A stretch of 64,000 bases of DNA from Brachionus plicatilis (lineage: Eukaryota > Rotifera > Eurotatoria > Ploima > Brachionidae). Where the stretch lies: the NCBI GenBank assembly GCA_010279815.1, contig QEOQ01000534.1:167991-231990 (forward strand). Reading direction: 5' to 3'. This document shows, in pieces, positions 48,501-60,500 of the stretch. Below the pieces are notes generated by a model. That model searched no databases and was not told where the DNA came from. It saw nothing but the letters and a program-made list of their open reading frames with translations. Position 1 is the stretch's first letter. The number at the start of each line of letters is the position of its first letter. Position numbers and translations under genes: made by a program.

Positions 48501-51500
48501 AATTCTCTAGTTAATTTCTTGTTAAGTCTCTGATTATTCTGTTTGTTATTGGAGGGACCAAGAGCTTTTTATTTCTTAATAAAAATCATGAAAGAAGTTG
48601 AAAATTTAATTTTTTTAATTTTCTAATAATTGATTTTGTTTGAATTCAATTTTTAAAATAAAAGTATAAGAAGAAAATTTAAATCTTGTTAATTAAGTGA
48701 ACTTATTGTAATAGAATCTGTGACTTAAAAGCGATAGTAAAGTGGTTAAAGGCTTTGTTTTTTTTTGTTAGATATTCGTCTTCATTATCTGATAAAAATG
48801 TTGCTCCCGTATGTTGCTTTGGATTGTGCTGTATAAACGTGGTACCGCTAAAATGGGTATAATTACTGCTAATGTTCTCAGTTGAATTTTTAAATGATTG
48901 ATCAAAAATAAATTTTTTTTTTGTTCATCTTTATGTGACCACACATTTTACCTGTGTTCACCTACAGTGAAAATTCGGTTTAAGAGAAAAAAAAATATTT
49001 TTGTTGTCTCTAAAACCGATTATTCTCTAAAATCGATAATGGCTGTTGACCGAAAAAGTGTCTTATCTGGGGAATAAAAAGAATGATTTTAAGTGATAAT
49101 ATTTTATTAAAAAAAGACAAATTTATTATTTAAATCAAAAAAAAGTAATAAAAAAAATTAATTAAAATCGAGGCGTCTTGGAACAATTGTAATTGAACTA
49201 TTTGAAACTGCTGAAGTCGATTGAACTTGATTTGGTTTGAAGAAATTCTTGATTGAGCTTTGTTTGGCGTTCATGAAAACATTTTCTTTATTTATTGTTG
49301 CTGTAGATTTGATGTTACAGAACATTTCTGGATCGATCGGAATGTTGTTCTTGATGCAAAATTTCTTCAGCTCATCACACATTGTAATTGCTGACGAATT
49401 TGAAATAACTGGCTCAGGTTCAGTTACCGTGAATTCATCTTCGTCGGACTCTTCATTTTCACTGTCAGATTGAGTTGATTCAATAGTCGATTTAACAATC
49501 TCGATATATTTTATTTTTTCAAATTTTTTTTGGTTCAAAAGCTAAAATTTCATTTTATAGGATATAGATCAAGGATTTTTGGTTCCGTTGATTTAAGGAG
49601 CAGGATGTTTTGAAGGTAAAATTAAATGACAAATTAATTTGATAAGATGAAATGGTTTAATAATTTTTTTGCCGATTTTTTTTATCACTTTCTTATTATT
49701 CCGGAAGTAAATTTCATAATTAAAAGCCGACAAAAAATCGAGAAAAGACAAAAATCGTGTCTGTACTATTTTTCAAAATTCTCTTAAATCGATTTTCTCT
49801 TAAATAGATATCTCTTAAACCGAATATTTACTGTATTTTCAATATTATGTTTTTCACGTAATTATGTGACCTAGTGCGCACATAATTAACAAGACCCGAA
49901 TTGATAATCAATTTCAAGATGCAAACCTGATGCATTCACATTATACCATTTGATTTTTCCCGAAAATTCGAGTTCATAAATAACCTGACTAAAGTTTAGA
50001 CAGGTTATTCGACAAAGAAGAATAAAACTAAAATCAGATGATTTTATAAAATTTTCAAAATAAAAATTAAGACAAATTTTTTACTCGAACTCAGGAAGCT
50101 TAACGAAAAATAAGATTTACATTATTTCTATTTTTACAATTGAAAATAATTTCATTTTTAATTAAATAAGTTTGTTTGCTTATTCCTTTTTTTGTTTGGT
50201 CATTACGCAATAAAGACACAGGTTGCCGTTAATGGAGAAAGCCACGCGCACCCATTACCAGCACCTTCAAAAAAAAAAAATATGAGTCGTTTTTTATGCG
50301 AAAATATTCATTTTTATTTAAGTTAGAATTTTATAAGATTCTTATTTTTTTTAGTTTTGCATCAATTTTTCCTTAAAAGAACAGAAACAATAACAGAATA
50401 AATAACAGAATGTACCTAAATAATAATTTACTTGGGTCAGCCAAAACTTGTGAATCTTAAAATATAAAATAGCAAGATTACTGATTTTTACATGATGATT
50501 GACTGGTGATTTATTTTATAATCGAGACACATTTTTTTTTGAAAAATAACTCAAATACTAGCAAGTTTCTTCTATTTGTGGTTACTGGTTTTAGATTTCT
50601 AGGAAACATATTTTCTAAATAAAGTAATGTTTATTATGCTTTTTAAAAAGTAGGTGTAAAAATTTAAAAAATTGTAAGTCAGAAATTTTCATTTGAATTT
50701 GTGCAATTTTGTTTTTTTCGTACACATCTTTGTTGATAAAGAGCTCTGAAATTTAAGCTCGTACAGACCGTTCCAGAAAAAGCACGTTACATTAATTAAT
50801 TTAAAATTTTTATTGAAATTCAAAGCAAGCTACTTAATTCAGAAATTAAAATAATAAAGTAATCATCAAAATAATCTTCTCCTTTTCCAGTGCCTTTTTG
50901 AACAAACGCTCCGACTTGACACAGAGGTAATTGATTATCTTCACGGATAATATTACCCAGCCGAAACCGGTACCTCTTTTTTATGATGAAATGGCATCAA
51001 GCATTCGTCCAGTGCTGCTCAGATAATTTGAAGATTTTCCACTCTCGGCGGATTTTGAACCCTCAATCCTGTTCTTGCATCCATTTTGAACTATACGCTA
51101 ATTTTTTTTTCCAAAATATAGACTGGGACTATTTGTAGAAAAAAATATAGAAAATTTTATTTATATAATTATAATAATATAATTAGAGACTTAGAAACAA
51201 AACTCAAATTCAGAAAGACATGAGCCAAGATTTAGTACAAGTTTATGGTCCTTATTTGATCGAATCAAATTGAATCTACCGCGTACAAATAACCATGTTG
51301 AGTCTTGGCATCGTCACATTCAATTAGACACTATAAAACATTTAACTGTTCCGAAAGTTGTAGAATTATTCAGGAGAGAGCAAAATAAAGTATATTCAGA
51401 TAAGCTTAGAATTAAAAACGGTGAACAATTTAAACAAAAAAAAGACAAACATGAGACTAATTTGAGAATTTTACGATTAGTGACAGATTATAAAAGTGAG

Positions 51501-54500
51501 GATATTGAAGCATTTTTAAAAGGTTTAGGTAATAATTTACTAATTGATAAAGAAAAAATTTGAAATAAAATTAATAAGACTGTTTACTCATTGTATCTTT
51601 TGGTTCTATATTTTTTTTCAAGGTAAATTTTATATTATCCAATAAAAAATCGTTTTCTATATTTTGTCTTTCTATATTTTATCACACTGCCAAGTTGTTC
51701 ATTGTAAAAAACAAAATTTAAGTGCAGCTTCTATAATTGAAAACTTTGTATAGAAGCTTACTGTTTTTAATTAAAGTATTGTTTAAAATTCATTAAATAA
51801 AAGCTTAAATAAATTTTTTTTTGCGAAATTAAGTTTAATAACAAAGATAAAGATTTACAAATATCTATAATTATTTTTCTAGTATTTTTAAGTATATCAT
51901 GCCAACAAAACAAAATAATCATTTTTGCATCAAATTTTGTTTTATGTGTATTGTTGTTGCAAATTAGAACATGTCGATTAAAAATACAATAAAAATTATC
52001 CATTTCCATTCAAATTGTAGCTTCTAATACTGGTTTTAATAAATTTGCTTGATCATGAGCAGCTGAACTATTGAAGCGAATTAATCATTGATTAAAATTG
52101 TTAAACGAAACGTGTTAAATGAGCTCATTCTTATTTAAGTAAATCGGATGACGAGAAAAAAAGTTATTGAAGAAAATGACTCAATCAATTTAAGATAAAA
52201 TACAAGGAATTTAAAATCCAATTGAATCAATGTCAAAAACGGTTAAAGAAGTAAAATTGATTAGAAACTTTATGATCAAGAAATCGATGCAACATTAGAG
52301 ATTTTAATTTACAATAATATCAAATTGTTATATATAGTTTCAAAAAAGTTCAATTATTGCCATAAACCATTTGAATTTTTATGCAATTTTTCATTCCTAA
52401 TTAAATAACATAAGTGTTCATCGGTACAATATTGTTAGCCTTTCAACTTTGAAACAACCAAGAAAATACAAGCAGCCTTCAGATGAGATAATATTCACAG
52501 TGCATGCAGTATTTGTATGATGAGTTCTGGTTAATGCCTGGGAAAAATAATAGTCTATTGCTGGTTCTATTCACTTTAGATTTTGTGGTCTCGATGATTA
52601 CCATTCATCAAGCCATTGCATATAACTCAAAACAATAAAAATAGAATTCTTGAATCTGATTTTTAAACTTCAATTTTATTAGTTCAATTCAATTTTAAGT
52701 TTTTTTTTTTAAAACAATCACAACTAAATACCCTATGCTAGATGTAATCTATGTAATTTCAATTCAATAAGATTGCAAAAGTAACTCACATTTATTTTTT
52801 AAAAAATAATTTTGAAACATACATTGATATTAGATACTAGGGTTTTTGGTAATCTACGTAAATTTTCGAAAAATTACAAATGAAAGAAAAGGTTTAATTA
52901 CGAATAATTACGTAAAAACAAATATCCCTAAAAAATGACTTTTTTAGGCCATTTTTATCTAAATTACGAAAAAAAATATATGAGCAGAGCTATAAAAATA
53001 TTTTTTTAATATCTTGAAATAATTGTTTTTTATTTTTTAGCTTTTAAAACCGAACGATTAATTTTTAATGAATTTTTAGATTTTTCAAACGCTTTTTAAA
53101 AATTTTCATCATAAAAATTTAAGCAAGATGATCTTAAAAAAATCTTTTTATCCATTAGTTTAATATAAACTTAATTAAATAATATAAATTTATTTTTTTT
53201 ATTTAAAAATTAACCTCCAAGAGGGAGAATATTTTGAAATGTTTTCCAGTTACACAAATGATTAGAGAAAAAAGAAATATTAAAAATACAAGTTAAATAA
53301 ATTTGATAAGTTGAAAAAGAAAAATTACATTATATTGTTTAGTTAGCTCCAAAAGTAGTAACTTTTATCACTTATGTTATAAATGTACCTTTAATTTCCA
53401 AGTATTTTTCAAAATTTTGTGTGGTAGAAAGCCATGGTCTCATTTAAAATATCTAGGAATTTTTTTTTGACATTCTTGAGTATCCTTGAAAAAATTTAAT
53501 TTAATGAAAAAAGTTAAAAATGGCATTTCTTTGGCTTTTTGTTTTTTCGTAAAATAATATTTCGTAAAATGACCGAAATTTTCATAATTTGTCGTAATTT
53601 AACCTTTTCTTATTAAGTTAATTTTTCGAAAAATTACGTAAAATTACCAAAAACCCTAGTATCATATCAGCCCTTACGTTTTCTCATTCTGTTTCAAAAA
53701 TAAGTTGAAAAGCCCCCATGACACGGTAATCAATGCTATTTTAGTCAACCATTTCAAATTATTCCTTGAAATGATTCCGTTTTTATTTTATAATAAAACC
53801 TTTTTTAAAATTATTCTTCGAATATTTTTTTAAAATAAGACTTTGAACTTATATTTTTGAGGTTTAAAGTGTCAAGATATTATTAAGTTAATTTGTTACC
53901 CACAGTAAAAATACTGTTATCCAAAGATAAAACACTGTTACCAACAGTTTAGAAAATTTTTCTGTGCCTAAAAGGAAATTAAATATCATTATATTTATTT
54001 TTTATGACTTTCAAACACAGATTTTGATAAAAAAAAAATTATTAAATAAATTAAATTTTAAAGTATCAAAGTAGTTATTGTTAAAATCCGTTTAAATTAC
54101 CCACTATTTTTGGTCTACCTTTGATTATGATTGATCGAGATTACTCAATTTGCATTTTCTTCGCTTTGTTTTTTAAGATCTATTTATCTCATAAAAAATC
54201 CGAGGTTTTTTTTATCTCTTAAAATCATCGGCATTTTAATTTGAATGAATTAGCATATTTTGAAAAATTGTGAAAAAAACTGTTAAAAGTTTTTGAGAGG
54301 GCAAAATGAATTTCTGTGGTGAAAATTTTTTGGTTATGGGTAACAGTGATTTAACTGTGGGTAAAAGTTTTTTCACTGTGGGCGCTAGGTAGACCCGATA
54401 TTAAATCAGTCCTTTCATCATCCATTTTGATTCTTAAATGCTGTTTATGATAGAGTTTTTAAAACCTAATTTTAAAAAAATAAAGAAATTGTAAGAGTAA

Positions 54501-57500
54501 AATTGTTCTTTTGTTAATATTTATCTTAAAAAAATAAAAAAGTTTTTTTTTAATTAACAATGCACAAATTTTTCATCTCTAATTTATTTAAAATAAATAA
54601 ATTATCAAAATAATAATATATAATAAATAAATTAATGATACTTTATTTAATAACTTAATTTTTAAAGTCAGCAATAAATTTATGGTATTTTTTTATTAAA
54701 AAATGACCATTAAATCTAATTGCCCGTTAAGTTATTTCATTTAATAAACTCAATACTGGTTACAAACTCAATACATAATAATTTGTTCGTATTTTGATTT
54801 GATTAAATTTTTTGATTTTTATTTAAAAAGTTGAAAAAAAAAGAATTAAAAAAAAAATCTTATTAAAAAACGAATTACTTCGCTAATTTTAATAAAGATT
54901 AATCAAGTTAATTAAAGTTAAGGTTTGTTAAATTAAACTATATCTTTTTTAATAAAAAAATGTCTAACTTAATAAAATTAAATTTTTTCTAATTTTTTTG
55001 TGTGGTGAGTCTTCTTTTAGCCATTGACAAGTTGCAGGTCGAACACAATTTATTTTCCATATTTTTAGTGCTATTTTAACTATATCTGTAGTGATATTTG
55101 CAGTTTTTTGCCAAATTAATTTACTAAATTTAAATTTTTAATAGAATTTTTATGTCAATTACTTTATTTTATCTTTTAAACCATTTTTATTCTATTAAAT
55201 TTTAATCAAAATGTACTTTTAATTAATTTAGATTAATTTAACGGCGTTCTAGATAAAATCTCTTGTTAATTAATAGTAAATATTGAATATACTATTTAAT
55301 TTTTAAAAAAATTCATCCTCTCATAACCTTAAATTTAGTTTTAATATAATTTTATTTAATAATTTAATTTTATAAAGAAAAAAAGAAAAAGGGGTAAATA
55401 AAAATTATGAAAAAAAACTAAAATAAAAAAGCAAAAAAAATAGCAAAATTTAATTTTATTATTTCATTAATAAATTTTTCAGTATTTTTTAAAGATTTTT
55501 TTCTTAGATAAAACGGCCCAAGTTTTGTACATTGACTACGGAAATAGCGAAGTATTAAGCTTTGAAGATATAAGATTCCTAGATGATTTTTTTTACAAAG
55601 AGTCAGTGTTTGCACTGCCTGTCTCTTTGGCCATGGTAATACAAAATTTTTGCATAAAATAAAGAAAAAATAACTCTGAAACCTTTATGTAGGCAATGCC
55701 TGCTGACGGCACGAACGGCTGGAATGAAGAGGCGATCAATGAATTTTCAGACTTGGCACTGTACAGATGGTCGAAGATCGAGACTTTTATGATCAAAAAA
55801 TGGCCCATCTATTTTTGTCACATTGAGATCAAACTAGACAACGAGGTTTTAAATTGATTAAAAAAATTTATTTTAAAATTAAACATTAGACAAATCTAGA
55901 AACAAGACGCTCTGGAATATTTACAGTCAAGAAATTTGGCTGTGATTGAAAACAATTTACTCATAGCCGAAAAATACCATGAAAAAATCCAAGAACTAAG
56001 CAACCACTATGACTTTACCATATTTTTGCCACAAGAATCCGGGCTAAATCAAATCAAGGACTCGGAAACAAATCTCTCATCTAAAAAACACAGAACATCA
56101 GAGAGCCAAAGTGGCAGCTTTAGTTTTAAATATGGCGAAAAATATCGATTCACAATCGATGATTTGCCGCGCAAAAACCTCAATCTCAACTCGGACAAGA
56201 CATTTTTGTTCAAAATTTGTGAAGCCTATTCAACTAATGAGTTTTATGTGAATTTATTAGATGAAAATTTTGATGAGTACGACTTATTCGAAAAAGAGCT
56301 CACTGAATTTTATGAAAAAAATAGGCACTATTTGGCGCGATTCGCAGCCAAAAAAAAGTATGATTTTATTTGTCTGAATTCGATCTGTGTCGCCTTTAGT
56401 CCAAGAGACAATCTCTGGTACAGAGCTAAAATAACAAATTTGGACACGAGCTTGATAAGACTCATTTACATTGACTATGGCACATGTGACTACTTGAGCC
56501 GTGGCAACCTGTACCCATTGACCAACCAATTTGCCGCCATACCACCGGTCACAATTTTCAGCAAGCTGAACCAGGAGTGCGGCGAGTCTTGGACCGAGTC
56601 GGCTCAGACTTGCTTTGTCAGCTCGGTGGGAAAATACGAATTTTTCCGAGCTACGGCAAAATGCAGCGGCAACCAGCTGTCTCACCATTTTAATAAAGCA
56701 GTGCCGCTTAGTCTACTCAAGGCCTATGACAAAAATGAGAATGAGATCAGCTTTGATCTAAATAATGTGGCTGGTGATGAGAAAAATTTGAATGAAAATG
56801 AATTAGATTGTTTTGAATCAGCTAGTTGTTTTAGATATTTTCAAAATAAAAGTCTGGCACAACCTTTGAAAATCGACTTGCCAAACGAAGACGTCAATGA
56901 AAGGATCAAAATGTATATTCACGATTGTAGGTCTTATGTGAATGGCAATGAGAGCGGAGCTGATAGAACATGTGATTGCACCGATGAGGCTAGATCGACC
57001 GATCAACCAGAAAAGTGTTTGACTGAGCCTTTGCTCAAAGAATCGAAAAAAGCTTCTGATGACCTTTTGATTGAAAAATGGGACCCCATGGCTCAGGAAT
57101 ATCACTCGGCAAAGAACTTCTACGGCTTCAATGAGCAAAGTGGCCAATCTCATGCATTTGGCTTTGGTAATTTTTGATTATTAAATTTTTTTTAAAGATT
57201 AATTTGACTCAAATTTTAGAAACCTTGTATGAAAAAGATATTTGTGAACAGTTTAATCAAAATGGGTATTGTAATAGAAAAAAGTGTCATCAGTATCACA
57301 AAAAAAGGGCAGAGAGTAAGAATAAAAATTACCAAAATTTTACTAAGTTTCTCTTCTTTGTCTGGTTAAAATGAATGAATTTTGAAAATGTGAATGATAA
57401 ATGAGTGAATGAAAAATGAATGAATGAAATGAACTTTTTTTTTTAAAAATTGCATTTTTTATTTTGAAACTTAAACATCACAGTATTTCTAAAATATGCT

Positions 57501-60500
57501 ACAAAATAATTTGAAAAAAATTGAAGTAAAAAAAAATTTTCATTTGAAAAATTGAATTTATGATCAATTTTGAAGAATCAAAACGATTTCATCAATTTTA
57601 AAAAATTAAATGATTGAAGCTGGTAAATTATGTGTACAATTGATCATATTTCTATATTTGTTAGCTTATCAGTGGATTATGGAACAAATAAAAATTTTTA
57701 CATAAAGTAATTATTTATTCTGAAAACTGAATCATATTTACTGAATAAAAATCTTGTGGGTCTTATCATTCATATCATAAAATTCATGATCTATAGATCA
57801 TTAATTTTACTCGAAAAATTTATCTTATAAATTTTATGAACAAAAGATATTATTTAAAAAAAAAATTTGATATTGATTTTTACATTAAATAAGATCAAAA
57901 AATTTTCAAATTTCATAAATTAAATTGCATGATTTAAAAAATGTTTACTTTTTTCTCAAAAATTACTAACAGTGAAATTTTTAAAATGGACTTTTTTGAT
58001 GTCTATTAGTTTGTTTTGTTCAAAGTTTCAAATCAAATGTAAAATGAGAAAAAGACAGACTCGTGAAATGTATTGCTGACGTTGCACTAAATGTTAAGAT
58101 TATATTCTATATTTAAATGTTATTGAAGCTTCATTTAGTTCAAGAAGTTAGAAAAATAATATTTTATTTTATTTTTTAAACGATGTTATTTAATTTTTAT
58201 TTAATAACTGTGAACTAATTTAATGTAATAATCATAATAGAATTTTTTTTAAATATTTTCTTTTTATGTTCATAAAAATTACAATATTTAAAAATTTTCT
58301 TGAATTAATTAATTTAACAACATTTTTATAGCTCAGACTGATCAATTAAAATAATTCTTAATTATAATATCAACTTTTTTATCATGTTTAACTTGATTGA
58401 TCAAATTTTGTACATTAGTTGGTTCAGACTTAATTAAAACAGTAAAAAATAAAATTGAAAACAAAATTAAAATTAGAAAATTAGTGTTACATTTCTAAGT
58501 GGTTCACCTAAATTAAAATTAATGAAACTTTATCTGATTAATTTTTAAAATATAATTGAAGTCAAAGATGATTTTCAGCAATTTTTTTGAGCATTAAGTA
58601 CTAAAGGCGCCCAAACCCCTTTAATAAATTATGCTTTTCAGGTAACATAAACTGCCATATTTATTTAAGATATGCTAAAAAAAGTTACTGAATGTAAAAA
58701 TAAATGTCTGTTATTATTTTTTTTTTAATTTAAAAAAAATGGTGTCTTTTTTACGATCATTTATTTTCGGATCGCGAGCGAATCGATCGAGCAGCCACGA
58801 TCGATCCGCTCGAGTGTTTAAAAAATAAAACTGAATGAATTTAATAAGAAAATAAAAAAATAATCAATTTTAAAAACTAATCAATCTCTATGAAGCGTAT
58901 CCTCATACAAAGAGGGGTTAATTTTCTTTTAGGAAGGTTTTTTGATCGAAGTCTTACAAGAGAATGATTTGAATTCTTTTTGTTCATTTAGTTTAAAGGT
59001 TTTCAAGTAAAATGTAGTTTCAATTTTTAGGGTAATTTATAATTTGCAATTTTCAATTTGAATGTTTTTACAATTTTTAAATTAGTAAGCTTTTCAATTT
59101 TGATGCAAAACTATTAAACAAATTATGAAAAAAAAATTTGTTTTTCAAAATTTTAAAATTTATTCAACATTTTATTCTTATGATTTTTTTTTTAGAATCT
59201 TTTTAAACAGAATTAACAATAGTATCTTTCGAAAATCACTCGATCATTCTCAGTATTTGCTAAGCACTTTCTAGAAGCAACTGGATTAAACACGCTTTTA
59301 ATTTTTCATCATAGACTTCTGATTGAGTATCATCTGCAATTCTAAGAAGTTCAAAAGCTTGAAAGGCAGCTTTTCTTCGAGACATGGTACAAAAAATTAT
59401 TATTTTTTATAGGAATTATTGAAATTAAGTAGAGTTTGAAATAAAAAAAATAATTAACTTTGTCTAATTTATTTTACAAAAAAAAAACAATATTTTTGGA
59501 CAGTCCAAAATTATTTTTTTTATAAAAATTAATTAATTTCAATATTTTATTGATTTTAGTTTTTAAAGAAAAAAAATTGTCAAAAATAATTCAATTTATT
59601 GAGCAATAAGCAAAATAAGTACCAAAAAGGTTCGAAAAAGCACATTCGAGCTTTCTTATTTTGAGTCTTAATATTTTGGATTAAAAGAACACGCAAAATG
59701 TTTTGTGTTTCTTGTATTTTATTCTTTAAGATTATTTTCTGAGGATGTAACAAAAGTATTTTCACTTTTTCCATCTGCAAAACAAATTTTTGGCCATTGA
59801 AACAAAAATTGTTAATTTTTTATCTTTTTTTAATGTAAGTTTCATATGAAATTTCACAATGCCAAACTAATTTGTATTTTACTATGAAAAAATTTCAGAT
59901 ATTAATTTTTATGTTTTTGAAATTAAACTCTTTAGTGAAATAAAATGAGTTTAATTTTTATTGAACAAATTATTGAAAATTCTTTTTTTAACTTTTAAAT
60001 AATTTATTTATTTGTTTTTTTATACCTATACCGTTGGAAACTCGATCTTGTCGGTTTGGTGAACTTTTTCTTCTTCTTTTTCTTCAATCGAAAACTGATT
60101 TACAGCATTCGGCGACATTTTTCTTCTAAAGTAGATTTTTTTCACGCAACAAAAATAGAATTAGGTGATCAAATTTCAAATTAGGTGAAAAAATAATTAG
60201 ATCATCTAAACAAATTAAATTAAATTAAATTATTTAATAGAATGCCTAATTCTCAAAACTGATTTAAAAATAAACAATTGAAGTGAATTTGAAGTAGTTT
60301 CAGAAAAAGCATTTGCTCGGATCTAGTTGACCTGGAACTAACCCTTTCCAAAATACCCAAATGAAACTCTCTACTTAAATCTTTGCCTAAACACAAATAA
60401 TAAAAATTAAAGAAAATTAAAATTAATTTATCACCTTTCAAGTGTTTGACTTTGGGAAAAATAGATTCATCTATTTCTGAAATTTAAACTACTCCGCCTA

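Larger units (their letters stand above)
48230..49897. mobile_element. hAT-like element with 8-bp target duplication
   Basis: Ends are GGGTCTTGTTAATTAAGTG and, inverted, GGGTCTTGTTAATTATGTG, flanked by GAATTGAT at 48222-48229 and 49898-49905. The 1,668-base element contains no transposase of its own, only the Tigger-like insertion at 48965-49833. Sequences with related GGGTCTAGT...GTGAAC ends occur at about 60595-60625 (-) and 62422 (+). The class is inferred from the duplication length. Confidence 0.85.
47405..49945. repeat. Older interrupted repeats around a nested insertion
   Basis: A block (TTGAAGTTGATGATCAATTC and about 90 following bases) occurs in direct order at 47425-47515 and 47814-47905. 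Inverted relatives lie at about 48135-48229 and 49898-49945 (the latter containing CCTGATGCATTCACA, matching TGTGAATGCATCAGG at 47791-47805). The inverted arm is split exactly by the element at 48230-49897, which therefore came later. Confidence 0.7.
46661..55507. other. Giant intron 4 of the Tudor gene (8.8 kb)
   Basis: It splits Tudor 1 between SVNEN and DKTAQVLYIDYG, both halves in phase 1. All other introns of the gene except intron 8 are 34 to 64 bases. The intron is filled by transposon remains, listed separately. No extra exon with Tudor-like residues was found inside. Confidence 0.85.

Noticed and set aside
50925..50985. Second hammerhead-like sequence (GCCGAAACCGGTACCTC with AGAGGT upstream)
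   Set aside because: The 5' core reads TTGATTA rather than CTGANGA and stem II does not meet the core; at best a dead relic.
51040..51075. B-box-like word on the minus strand (GGTTCAAAATCC)
   Set aside because: No A-box at the right distance; not a tRNA or clear SINE.
56284..57153. Minus-strand open frames over the large Tudor exon
   Set aside because: Antisense shadows of the well-supported Tudor 2 coding sequence.
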